Shown piece after piece: positions 32,741-47,570 of a DNA stretch of 64,000 nucleotides. The DNA is from Utricularia gibba (lineage: Eukaryota; Streptophyta; Magnoliopsida; Lamiales; Lentibulariaceae). The stretch lies in assembly GCA_002189035.1 (NCBI GenBank), contig NEEC01000016.1, forward strand, positions 744,001 to 808,000, in the 5' to 3' direction. Under the pieces are notes generated by a model, which was not told where the DNA came from, made no database searches, and saw only the letters and a program-made list of their open reading frames with translations. A program made the translations under genes and the position numbers. How positions within the stretch are numbered: the stretch's first letter is position 1; every line of letters begins with the position of its first letter.

Positions 32741-35700
32741 GATATTTAGTTTATAGCTTTAAATAAATTCTGAATTACATGGGTTTAGAGTGTGTTATTT
32801 TCTTACTTTACATAAAATCAATTAATCTCGTTTTTAATTCCAATAATTAAATACTATTTCAGAAATTAATTCCAATATGCCAATTTTATTTAAATCCAAA
32901 TAAATTAAATCTATTTTATCTCACTCTCATCAATCAAATACGATTTAAATTGTTAATATGCATCAGAAATGTGTAATATGCCCACCCAAGTTGAATCAAC
33001 ATGAGCACATTCGAATGAAAGATTAGGCACGTGCAAGGCACCTACCTGAACTTCTCATGTTTCCTAGGTGTACGTATGTAACACATCACAAGTTAATTCC
33101 CATTAAATAATGTATTTTATAAAAAAGGTAACGTTTAGTATCATATATTATACATGTGAATAATTGCACAAAATATTTAATCTGTTGTATTAAATATGTG
33201 ACTGATATATATTATTTAATATTTACACTTCATGTTGTACCAAATGAGACGTAAGTGTGATCATCAATCCGTAGGGCGCAGCTGGCTGACGTGCACCGTG
33301 CACCGTGCACCGTGCACCCCACACACCGAATCATTTTCTTAAATAAAAAAAAAGAAATTCAGTCAGCAATGAGCGGCTACAATTGACAAAATTGCCCCAA
33401 GTGGAAGAGCCGAGAGAGATTGCGTGGCAGCCCTTCTTTCCACGTTTCTTTTGTGCAATTATTTAATTTATTTGCTCAAAATCCAGATATTTTATACTAC
33501 CATAGATAGTTGGGGGTGCGTGTATTTATGTTATGAATACATCAATTTTTTATTTTAAAAATTACGCATAGTCGAGATAATTTTAATTTTATAATATTTA
33601 AAATATATTAAATTATTTTTAAAATACTAAAATAAATAATTTTGAATAAAAAATTGAACATTCATAAAAAAAATTAAAACGATAATTGATGAAAATAAAT
33701 GAATGATGATTATTAAATTTTGAATGATGGACAACAATGTCAATCTATATGAAAATAAATGAAACTATGAGAAAATCAAATAAATATTTAGTATTAAACT
33801 TAATAATTAAAAATATGAAAATAAAAAAAACAAATCAGGATTCTAACTAATCCGTGATTCCCACATTTTACATTCCATTTTTTTATTAAAAAAATTAAAA
33901 TCCAATTTGCCGGCGCAAGAAACAGAAGGTCGTTCTTTTTGAGCCAACTCGAAGGCCCAATAAAATTTAAAATGAACTTCACTATTGACTCATTTTGGGC
34001 CGAGGCCCAATGAAGATCTGAATAGAAATACACTTATTGAAAAATAATGCAATTGCTATCAATTTAAAAAAGAAATATATTCCCCCTGGTCTGGGATCGT
34101 GTTCTCTGTGGTTGACTCTTCCAGACCAAAAACAGAAAAGAAAAACATTGACAGCGGATTGGTGGGCGCAGCTGCACCAACCCACCAACTTTGTGATGAG
34201 GAGAGGGACTTCGGTTGTCGCTACTGCACCTCTCAACGCCCAACCAATTTCAATTTAATTTCTAAATTAAATTAAAATTTAATCTTGAGATAATTAGGCG
34301 ACCGGCGGACGCGCTTCAACAATGGACTTGTTGTCTTTATATAATTTTTTAAAATAATTTTATATAATTTTAAAATATTTTAATCTCTAACTACTCTACT
34401 GTTACATGTGTCCAATGAACTACTGGGTTTCAACGCATTTAAGTATTAATATTAAAAATTCAGATGTTGTAATAAAGTATAGAAATTATTGAATTTTTTG
34501 AATATAAAATGTGGAGTAATTAAAATAATAAATTAATTAAAAATATTATTATTTATTTTTATATATTCTACAATATATTTATATCATAATATTAAATTAT
34601 ATAGTAATTTTAATAATGTATAATTTATTATATTTAATCATATAGTACGTGTTTATGTGAATTCAAACAAGAATTGAGTAGCACATTTACATAACAATTG
34701 TAATAATCCAAATGGTTTTTGTTTGGAAACTCGGAACTGAAAAGAGCAGGGTGCAAGTTGTGTTGGGGAAGAGACAACAACGTGGTGCCGTGTCGTGTTG
34801 CTTGTCCGAACAAGTAACGGAGTGCCGTGTCCGGTATTTGTGGGCCCATATTTATGGACTCCCCCCGGTTCCCTTTTGTGGCCTCCTCAAGTGGCGGTTT
34901 CCCTCCCTGTATGCTCCTGACCCGCCCCGGATTCCAACCCCCGACCTAATGCAGTAATGTTCTCGAAAACTTTTATAATTTACTTTTACTTTCATATATA
35001 TACTTTTGAAACGTGAAAGTAAACCTAACAAAAGGGATTTTGGAAGAAGTTGAATCTATATTTGAAAAGTATAATTTAGTAAATTTTGTAAAAGTTTTTT
35101 TATCATATAATTTCAAAAATACTTTTATTAAAACTATTTTTGAAATTAATGTTTTGAAAAAAAATGAATTTAGAATTAAAAGTAAATCATACAAGTTTTA
35201 CATAACACTCCTTGTATTTGATATATCACCCATTTTATTTTATTAATTTCTTTAAATAATTCTGTTTAATTTTTTAAGATTTTAGTTTGTAATTGTTATA
35301 TAATAAAATAAAAAATTTAAATTATGTGATTAATTTTAAAAATTATTAAATCATTATTTCAAAGATTAAATAATAAATTAATCAGAACTTTATAATATTC
35401 AATTTTCATTTATTTTTAAATTATTTTTGTATTATAATATTAAATTATTGGTTTATTAAATTTTATAATAAAATTTTATATTATACTACAAAACAATTTT
35501 ACAATTATTTTATTTTATATAATCTTAAGTACATCTTCAAATTACAGAATAAGTCCATACTTTCAAAAAAAAAGTAAAAATTGTGATTTGGTAATTTTAT
35601 AAAAATAAAAAATATTTCTAAATTTTTGAAACATTCGATAAAAAAAAAACTAATTTTGGAAACATGGTCACGTGGATGCCACCACACGGGTACAGGGAGA

Positions 35701-36830
35701 ATATCATATAAAAAGTGGTCAATTTTACTTTCACAATTTGAACCAGCAGTTAAAAAGCTAGTAAAAAAAATCGGGAACTTTTTCTGTTTTTTTTTTCTAA
35801 AAAAAAAGGCGAACAAAATATTCAGCACCACAAGCCGCGTCCACGTCATCGACCCGCGTTGGGATTTTTGAGATCTTTCTGAATTTGGGGAGAGCAGTCA
35901 ATCAGTTTCCGTCTTCTTTATTTTTATTAATTTTTAAAGCAGATAAATTCGAGGGCAACCTTTTCATTACACCCCTAACGGTAACCAAACACCAGAAACC
36001 CCATTTATTTCCTGATTAGTCATCTGTTTAGAAAGCGGCTTTTGTTTTTGTGACAGAGAAGTTGGCATGGTTCAGAAGCAAGGTAGCGGTAGCAGTTAGT
36101 TGTTGTCTGTTGATGCAACTCCATCATCCTCTGCCCCATCATCATCATCATGTGTGTAATGTGGAATTTATCCCCACCCCTGAACTCAACTTACATGGAT
36201 CACTTGCTTGCACTTTGAGTGATGTGTTTCTAATCACATAGATTGTCATCCCCATGTATGTTTTTGTTGATTGGATTGTTGAAATTAACGATTCGATGCA
36301 TAGGAGGAATATACATAAAATTCAAGTATATGATAAATATGAATTATTAGATATAATCAATGAATAGTTATTTATTATATAATTAAATTCAGATATGGTA
36401 TTATTTATTATGATACTCATCTTAAAATTGAATTGATATTTGATATGTTTAAAATTTATTTATTTTTATCATTGTAATTAATAAAAAAGATTAAACTCAA
36501 TTAATTATTAATAATTTATAATCTATCATATAATTAATTATTTCATTTTTATTTATATATATGTAATTGATTGTTGTAAGATTATCTTTACCCATTTACG
36601 GAAATGGTTATGTGACATTTTCGAAAATGGGGAAATGTTTTTGAAAATGAATACAGTTGTTTCTCATTTCTTATGAAAACGTAAATGAGTAAATCTCGTT
36701 TACTTTCATAAACAGTTTAAAATATAATTTGTACTATTTATTTTAGTATTATATTTTCTAGAAATTGATATAAATATAAATGAAATTTAATAAAGTAAAC
36801 TCAATAATTCAATTTCCATAAATACAACAT
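32741..36830. other. Gene-poor AT-rich intergenic region
   Basis: Four kilobases with no supported gene. It holds a (GTGCACC)4 tandem array, small GC-richer islands near 34080-34250 and 34730-34960, and many low-complexity AT runs. Open frames are short and unlike any known protein. No tRNA or transposase was recognised. Confidence 0.45.
33291..33318. repeat. Heptamer tandem repeat (GTGCACC)4
   Basis: Four perfect head-to-tail copies of GTGCACC, 28 bases, preceded by a CTGAC sequence. Each unit contains the palindrome GTGCAC. Confidence 0.9.
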
Positions 36831-37226
36831 CACCATTTAATAATATTGATAAATATCTCTAATAGAAATTTGGTGAGGGAGGGAAGGGGAAGGGACATCC
36901 AGTGTGTACTGGAGACAGAAAGCTTGGTGGCATGGCAGGAATTGACCAGAGGGAGAAGGGTGTTTTCGGAACACTGGTGTTGCAATCTGGCACTGTGGAG
37001 GGCTGCTTCAATTTTGTGTTTTGAATTAGTTTGGGTGGTTGGGTTCCCCGGCCGGCTTCCCATCTGTCACCGGCCCCTCATTTACGCCCTTTCTCTATTC
37101 TTCTTCTTCTTCTTCCTGTTTAAATACCTCTGTTCATCTGGGTGCTGTTTCCTCATTCTCAGTTCTCTCTTTCACGTTTCTACTGCTTCTCCTTGTTTGC
37201 ATTTGCAGCTGTCGTGAAGACACGGA

Positions 37227-38850
37227 ATGGGTGAGGGTGAAGGTGCGCGGAAGATCTCAGTAGACGTGGAACGCAAGAACAGGCTCCCCAATTTCCAGCA
37301 ATCTGTGAGGTTGAAGTATGTGAAACTGGGGTATCACTACTTGATCTCTCACGGTATGTATTTGCTCCTCGTCCCATTCCTGGGCGTCTGCTCCTTCCAC
37401 CTCACAACTCTCGAGTCCCGAGATCTCATCCAGCTCTGGGATCAACTCAGATTCAACCTCCTCACGGTTGTTGTTTGCTCAACACTCATGGTGTTCCTCG
37501 CCACTCTCTGCTTCATGAGCAGACCCAGGAAGGTGTTCCTTGTGGACTTCGCTTGTTACAAGCCGCAGCCTGAAAATATTTGCACCAAGGAGATGTTCGT
37601 GGAGAAATCTATTCAAGCTCAGTGTTTCACCCCTGAGAATCTGGAGTTTCAGAAGAGGATCATTGAGAGGTCTGGTCTGGGACAGAAGACTTACTTCCCA
37701 GATGCTATAATCAGTGTTCCTGCAAATCCCAGTATGGAAGCTGCTAGAAAGGAAGCTGAAATGGTGATGTTTGGCGCCATTGACGAGTTGCTGAGCAAAA
37801 CTGGTGTTAAGGCGAAGGAGATTGGGATCCTTGTGGTCAACTGCAGCTTGTTTAACCCAACCCCATCACTATCCGCCATGATCGTCAATCACTACAAGCT
37901 CAGGGGCAACGTTCTGAGCTATAATCTCGGAGGAATGGGTTGCAGCGCTGGACTGATCTCCATCGATCTTGCTAAACAGCTTCTGCAGGTAACGATCTGA
38001 CCTTGATTCCCTGACTACTGGATCGAATTTCCAGAGCCCCCTAATTTCTCGAAATCCAGGTGAATCCCAATTCCTACGCACTGGTTGTGAGCATGGAGAA
38101 CATCACTCTGAACTGGTACTTCGGTAACCAGCGCTCGATGCTGGTTTCCAATTGCATTTTCCGAATGGGGGGCGGGCGATTCTACTGTCCAACAGACCCT
38201 CGGATCGCCGCCGCGCGAAATACCAACTGATGCACACAGTGAGAACCCACAAGGGCTCCGACGACAGAAGCTACTCCTGCGTGTTCCAAGAAGAAGACGA
38301 AAAAGGGGAAGTCGGGGTATCCCTATCGAAGGATCTCATGGCCGTCGCCGGCGAAGCCCTGAAAACGAACATCACCACGCTTGGCCCAATCGTGCTCCCG
38401 ATGTCGGAGCAGCTCCTCTTCCTGGCCACGCTCATCCTGCGAAAAGCCTTCAATCTAAGAATCAAACCCTACATCCCCGACTTCAAGCTCGCGTTCGAAC
38501 ACTTCTGCATCCACGCCGGCGGCCGAGCGGTCCTCGACGAGCTGGAGAAGAATCTGGAACTCACGGAGTGGCACATGGAACCTTCCAGAATGACCCTGTA
38601 CAGATTCGGCAACACTTCCAGCAGTTCCTTGTGGTACGAGCTGGCATACACGGAAGCCAAGGGAAGGATCCGGAAAGGTGATCGGACATGGCAGATCGCG
38701 TTCGGGTCGGGTTTCAAGTGCAACAGCGCGGTTTGGAAAGCCCTGCGACGCATCGACCCGGAGAGGGAGAAGAACCCGTGGATGGAGGAGATTCACGAGT
38801 TCCCCGTGGAGGTCCCAAGGATCGCCACACTCTCTGCAACCAAACAGTAA
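37227..38850 (+). CDS. 3-ketoacyl-CoA synthase (KCS11-like), with one apparent frameshift
   Basis: ER-membrane condensing enzyme that joins malonyl-CoA to acyl-CoA to build very-long-chain fatty acids for wax, suberin and sphingolipids. Exons 37227-37988 and 38060-38850; about 517 residues. Two N-terminal membrane segments (about 40-105) precede the FAE1/type III PKS-like domain. Catalytic Cys239 lies in [10 protein letters not shown]; the His and Asn of the triad lie in [13 protein letters not shown] and [16 protein letters not shown]. The C-terminal [10 protein letters not shown] matches the KCS11/KCS2/KCS20 clade. The frame shifts by one base inside ATGGGGGGCGGGCG (38165-38178). The sequence before it reads NCIFRMGG and after it reads [18 protein letters not shown], both conserved. 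Exon 2 is 791 bases, one short of a multiple of three. The rest is intact. Confidence 0.9.
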
Positions 38851-39403
38851 AAAGTAACTCCGATGTCACTCTTCACCATTCTCACGTTAGGGACAGGGGG
38901 CCTCGGTGCAAATAATGTATTTTTGAGTGCCACAGACACAAATGCAGTAAGTTGACAGTGCACATGGGACTGGAGCAGTCAGTCTGCGCTCTGCATTACC
39001 AGAGCCAGACATGCATAGTTACGGACGCATGGTCCATTTTCCTACACCACACCGTGGTAAAAAAGAACAAACTACTGTCTGAAAACAAACCCAAATCGAT
39101 TTAGGAGTTGCTGGTCGTGTTGCTGAACTGTGAAAAGAGCACAAATTGGATCCATGGAGTGGCGCGCAAGAAGGGTTCGTTGGATGGGTATTTATGGTAC
39201 CAGTTTCTCCATTGATGGAACTCAGCGCACACCTGATCATCCCACTGGTACGTCTGTGAGAGGAAGGGTAGTTGCGCAGATTGAAGTTGGCCGATGTGGG
39301 ATGTGATTGATGCAGCAAAACTTGGATTCTGATCACCATAAAGGTTGTAATTTGTACGGTACAAGAGGCAAAGAGGAAGAGTGGCAGCAACATCTATCTT
39401 CTC
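38851..39403. other. Convergent 3' flanks of KCS and plastid pyruvate kinase genes
   Basis: A 553-base gap between opposed stop codons, consistent with two 3'-UTRs. The open frames here have no similarity I recognise. Confidence 0.4.
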
Positions 39404-41953
39404 TTAGGGAACTGTCATAACTTGAATGGACTGCAACGTGTCGGTGACGGTGATCACCAGATCACCAGGCTTTATCAGCCCTCTGGCTTTGAGCAAGGAG
39501 AAGGTCTTGTTCAGGTTGCTCTCCATGTCATCGGCAAGCGCCAATCGGAAGGGCATCAGCCCCCATTGCAGGTTCAGTCGCCTGCGCACCGATGTGGTCG
39601 TGGTGAAGGCGAAGATGGGGCAGTCGGGGCGGCATCTTGACAACAGAGATGCCATGTGGCCAGTGTTGGTGTAGACGAAAATGGCATCAGCCTCTAGTTT
39701 GTTCGCTGCAGTATGTGATCGCAAGCATTAGTATGTAAAGGACAGTGCGTTTGACTGATTATGAAGACAGATTCTTCTTACCCATTTTGGCTGCACAGTT
39801 GCAGATCTCTTCTGAAATGGTGTCTGAGAAAGAAGATGCTATGGCAGGGAGTTCCTTCATGTCATGGTGCTTCTCTTCCCTCCACCATTTCTCAATTCTC
39901 AAGCTGACATTTCTGAGAACAGTCAGTGCCTTCTCGGGAAACTGGCCCATGGCAGACTCGCCGGACAACATCAATGCATCAGCTCGCTGGCGAACAGCCT
40001 CCGAAACATCGGCTACCTCCGCTCGAGTGGGTGTAGGATATTCTATCATCGACTCGAGCAACTGGCTGGCAACAATGACCGGCTTGTTTAATTGCCTGCA
40101 GACTTGAACAACCTTCTGCTGTTCAGATGGAACCTGCTCCAATGGTACTTGTGCACCCATGTCTCCTCTTGCAACCATTGCTCCATCAGACACTTGAATG
40201 ATCTCCTCCAAGTTCTTTAATGAGTCGATACTTTCAATTTTGGCGATTATAGCAATGTCTCTGCTTCACCACATGAATTCAGAAGTTGCAGAAATGGCAA
40301 AGAAAGATCCAACACCAAAAGGATAATGAAATTTAGTTTATGAATCACAACATACGAGTTTCAATCGCTCTAGCATGCAATGTTTGCTACTTCACGACTC
40401 AGAAACATGATACAAGTTAGCAAATGGAGAATGGCGTTTAGAGAATACCCTTCATGCGCCCGAGCTTGAATGTAGCTCTTCAGGTTCTTCAAAACTTCAG
40501 CAGATCTCACAAATGAGACAGCAATGAAGTCTACACCCTCGGTAATTCCAAAGTCAATGTCAAGCCAATCCTGACAAGCAAGCAATACTTAAATGAAAAT
40601 ACTGATATATGTGACTCTTGCAAGACTAAAATATAACCTTAAGTGAACCTTTGAGGAAATTGTAGGAAGCATTGCATTACGCTCCCTAACTAAGCTGCCA
40701 TCACGCCAGAACGTAAGATTGGCTCTAGGCAATAGACGCCCAGGATCAGTGCAGAGACACTTTACATCTGGACCAATCTTCTCTATCACCTCAAACCTGA
40801 CCATCCCACCATCCACCAGAAGTTCATCACCTACCCTTACATCTGCCAAGTGAGAAAGATTTGATCTGTTACCAATGCACACGATCTTCGCCATATTCAA
40901 GTATGGCTACAGCCAAACTCACAGCATAAATGCATGAAACTAGGACCTTAACCTTCTGCAAATCCATCATAGCTCACATTGATAGTTCGTTCAGGGAGTC
41001 CCGTGTCAAATACCCGAACACTAAAAGTCCATATCTCACCATCCTGCACAAGTGTGCATACTAAATTGGAAGTCCTTGACATCAACTAAATCGTGTAATC
41101 AGTAAAACCATCACAAGCCAGCCAAGATAATTTGGCACTCCTTTTCATTTCAGTGGTCTGCCTATTCCACACTATGGACATATGAAATACTCAGCAACGT
41201 ACAAGAAAAAGGGGAAAACGTTCAGAAAAACAACTTCTTTCAGAAATCTAGAACTAAGAAGGAGAAATGCAGCCAGAAGTTGTGATTTTTAACCTTATAA
41301 GAAGAATATGTTAAGAGGACGATAGTTCACAAGGCTGATGATTGACAATGATGAGCTTTCATAGCAATACCTTGATCCAAAGAACATAAGAGATCAAAAG
41401 GGCACAGTCTAAAACGTACCTCTGTTTTGACAGAGGAAGCACCACCAAGATCGCCCATGTGAATTTCACTACCCTCCGTGTCCATCATAATCGCAACCGC
41501 GTATCCCTTCTCCTCATTCAACTTCCTCACCCGCTGGATCACTTGCCTATGCCATTCCCTCGTCCCATGGCACATATTAATCCTGGCCACATTCATCCCG
41601 CCCACAGCCAACGCCTCCAGTTGCTCCGGCATACACGTCGCCGGCCCAATCGTACAAACCAACTTTGTTCGCCGCGTGCTGCGGAACCCATTCTCCTTGA
41701 CTTCCGTCTCCGTCACCGCATCCACCTCAATCGAACTGGCGTCGGTAATTGCCGAATATGGCACTGTAGCCAACCCAGAGCCGTTTTGGAAAGTTAGCCC
41801 TGATAGATTCCCATCCGATGCTGAAGCTCTGATCAAACAGGAGGGAGCAAAAGTAAGCGGCAATACGCGTTGAAGTGGCGGGTGTAGCGGCGAAGTGTAG
41901 CCGGAGACAAGAGCTTTAGCCGCGGAGTGCAGATTCAGAGACGCCGCTGCCAT
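39404..41953 (-). CDS. PKP1: Plastidial pyruvate kinase alpha subunit (isozyme A)
   Basis: Converts phosphoenolpyruvate and ADP to pyruvate and ATP in plastids, feeding fatty acid synthesis; in Arabidopsis the alpha subunit pairs with beta subunits. Exons 41953-41420, 41043-40953, 40842-40649, 40570-40449, 40260-39782 and 39705-39404 keep phase, 573 residues. An N-terminal transit-peptide-like stretch (about 1-75, Ser/Ala/Leu-rich) precedes [20 protein letters not shown]. The substrate and metal segment is [20 protein letters not shown]; the active-site helix reads [40 protein letters not shown] and [10 protein letters not shown] follow, then an [21 protein letters not shown]-domain, ending SIQVMTVP. 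The MDTEGSE motif, replacing MDTKGPE, is typical of the alpha type. The start is [10 protein letters not shown]; the longer upstream frame begins with GTG. Confidence 0.96.
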
Positions 41954-42925
41954 TTCGGAGGCGGAGATCCTGAGATTGAAGTGATTGATAATGACAGTGA
42001 GAGAATGACCGTGACGGGCGAACACTCCGCTTAAAAAAAAAAATACTTTTTTTCAATATTTCTACACGCGTCACGCGCTATTAATTTATTATTTTTTTTA
42101 AAAAAATGTATGGTCACCAAATATGAAGCCCACGAGAAGCCCAATCGTGACCCTCCACCAAATCCCAACAATTTAATGGGCCGGTATCTGACAAATTATC
42201 GGCCCATAATTGTGTTTTTGTATTTCATTTTTCAATTTAATTTAAAAATGATTTTAAATAAATTTAAGCTTAATATATGTGAATGTATTAAAATGTGTTT
42301 CATTGTATAGTATACAATACTTATATCTAAGTTTACACATAAACCAATATTTGATTAGTTAACATATATATAATAATCTTATATAACTACACTATTTCCA
42401 TAATCTTTTAAGCATGTAAGCTTCGGATAATATACATAAATGGAGGGAGGGGATTAATTATATTTATACCACTTATATAATCATATTTATATTTTTAATA
42501 TCAAACGTTATATTTAATTGAATATATATATATATATATATATAATTATATTATATTTAAACACACTAATTCTTTATTATAAATTGATTTCTTAGAAAAA
42601 TAGCTATTCTCCCTTGAGTGTATGAGAAATTTGGGCACTGCATATATAAATAATAGATTGTAATATGTAATATAAAAAGGTAGGATGATAAATTTTATAA
42701 ATGGTCACAATATAATTATTTATTTCTCAAAAAAATGGGAGAACATGTTTAAAACCTTATAATATTCAAAAACATTTTTAAAACCAAGTAAACTTACTTT
42801 TCTGGACGGCACAACAGCCACCAGATCTGCTTTCAATGCCATCATTTATTCAGCGACTTCGGTGTCATAATGAAGTGCACATTGCCACCACCGGACCCAG
42901 CTCCTTATCCTCCTGGAGTCGCGCC
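41954..42925. other. Intergenic between pyruvate kinase and ADH-like genes
   Basis: AT-rich from 42030 to 42800, with a (TA)n run near 42524-42543. Both genes start on either side, so the region must contain divergent promoters. No other gene is seen. An in-frame ATG at 42836 could extend the ADH-like protein by 30 residues. Confidence 0.45.
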
Positions 42926-45684
<2,759 letters not shown>

Positions 45685-46758
45685 CCGGTATATGGAGTCG
45701 GGTCGGGTCCCTCGAATATCACCCGGACAAAAGAACCCGGTGATGTTTGACCTATGTTGAAATTAAGTGGTTTTTTGTCCATGCCAAAAATTAAAACTTT
45801 ATAGTATACATTTATCGTACTTCTAACGTTGATGTAATTTTCATCATTGTTTTAAATTTTATAATCTTTTTAGTTTTGATTTAATAAGTTTTATTAAAAA
45901 TATTAGATTTAGATGATTATTTTTATTTTTCATAATATTTTTATATACTAAATATATCTCAACATTAATGACTCCAATTCAACTTAAAGTCATTTGTTTT
46001 TTTAAACATTGATTTCTATTAGAAAATATAAAATTCAAAATAATGAAAATATTTTTTGGAATATTTTTTTTGTATGAATAATTTTTGTGATTGAAAAAAG
46101 TATTTTAAAACTAGTTATATGAAATAGGAGCTACTTTTACTTTAAATGAAATAAAATTTTTAAAATATTTATTAATTTTAGTAAATTATACAGATAATTT
46201 TTATTTAATTTACTTTTGACAAGTATATCCTTATTAACTCCATGGGTAGATCTCAACAGCGTGTGTACGGAATGTCCAATGTTGTAATTAACTGCCTTGT
46301 CAGAGAAGCGTGTGTACGGTATGGCTGGTCTGAACCGTGTGTTGACCGGTGAGTGTGAACTCCGACCATGCAACCGCCCAGCAGTCGGTCAATGCCGGAG
46401 ACACGAATTGTCTTTCGGTATAAAGCAGACGAATCTGCATCATCCAAAGCACACTTTGGCTGATCTTTACGGGCAAGTAACTCGTGATGGAGACCTTGAT
46501 TTCCAAAAGCACCGCGGGCTCTGTGGATTCAAGGAAGACTTCTGATGCAAATCATTTTTTTAGTGCAAACCCCAGATGCTTTCTCTGAAAGTAGGACCGA
46601 AGGGTCTTACTTTTCCATGAGCATCTAGATATGGATGATGATATACAGTCGTGAGTGATGATGATTATCAGGAAAATTCTTTCCCGTGTGTTGTTGTCGT
46701 CTTCCTGGTTGTGTTGGGGTACAAATAGCTTTTGAGGCGATTGCATCAGTAGCTGAGA
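45685..46758. other. Intergenic between ADH-like and calmodulin-like genes
   Basis: AT-rich to about 46230, then a more balanced stretch (46240-46540) in which GCGTGTGTACGG occurs twice (46258-46269 and 46307-46318). This is probably the CML upstream region. No gene is supported. Confidence 0.4.
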
Positions 46759-47570
46759 ATGGAGGGAGGAGTAAGCCATGAGCAGATGCTGGTGTTCCGG
46801 GCTTTTTTCGATCTGTTCGACAAAGATGGTGATGGTAAGCCCCGATCCTCGTCGGAGTTTTAATGGAAACTGGTGGGCATTCCCCCACAATCGGATCGAG
46901 TTCAGAATTTGTGCTGTTTTGGGGTTCCAGTATGTTGGGTAAGAAGCCGGTTTCTCTTGTAGGACACATCACTGCTGAAGACTTAGCCACGGTGGTCCGA
47001 TGCCATCTAGGTCGGAATCCGACGGCCGAAGAGCTCCAACGCATGATCGACTGTGCCGATGGTGACGGAAACGCGACGATCGAGTTCTCGGAGTTCCTCA
47101 ACCTCGTTGCTGGCAACACTCAGGTGGGTAGGGAAATATACATCCCTTGCACGATCACGCACACGCACAAACGTCTCAGCTACATCAGTTACCTGAGAAT
47201 ATCTAATGTGTATGCAATGCATGTGCCGGAGATGTTGATTCATGGTATTCTTTCACTTCGCAGGCAACTGATCCAGAGGAGGAACTCAAAGAGGCCTTTA
47301 AGGTGTTCGACAACGACCAGAATGGCCGCATATCACCCGACGAGGTCAGTCTGTTCTCCTCGGAAGCGAAGCAACTGTAACCTCCTTGGGAAAAAAGAGG
47401 ATCCTTTTCAAATGTTTTTGGTTTTGCGAGTGCAGCTCCGCATGGTGATGATGTCTCTGGGGGAGAAACTGAGCGAGGAAGAGGCGGAGCAGATGATAAG
47501 GGAGGCCGATTTGAATGGAGATGGCCACGTTGATTACCAAGAGTTTCGAAAAATCAACTGGATTCTGTAG
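46759..47570 (+). CDS. Calmodulin-like protein (CML8/CML11 type)
   Basis: Calcium sensor with four EF-hands and no other domain. Exons 46759-46834, 46963-47123, 47264-47344 and 47436-47570 give 150 residues. Loops: DKDGDGHITAED (EF1), [12 protein letters not shown] (EF2), [12 protein letters not shown] (EF3) and [12 protein letters not shown] (EF4). EF1 has Asp instead of Glu at position 12, which usually lowers calcium affinity or shifts preference to magnesium. EF2 has Ala at the usual Gly position 6. EF3 and EF4 look canonical. Linker helices AEELQRMID and [13 protein letters not shown] follow the calmodulin pattern. The intron inside the EF1 loop codon (GAT G|GT) is the usual place in plant calmodulins. 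The C terminus KINWIL replaces the normal KMM tail. Confidence 0.92.

Noticed and set aside
34640-34960. GC-richer island ending GGATTCCAACCCCCGACC, considered as a tRNA or LTR primer site
   Set aside because: No cloverleaf arms or A-box/B-box pair, and no LTR flanks were found.
36050-36241. Open frame with a His-rich stretch (HHPLPHHHHH)
   Set aside because: Comes from a CATCAT microsatellite; no start context or conserved domain.
42836-42925. Upstream in-frame extension of the ADH-like protein from ATG 42836
   Set aside because: The extra 30 residues are not conserved in the family; ATG 42926 gives the expected N terminus. Kept only as an alternative.
46240-46540. Several overlapping open frames and a repeated GCGTGTGTACGG
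   Set aside because: Only two short copies and no conserved protein; considered upstream sequence of the CML gene.
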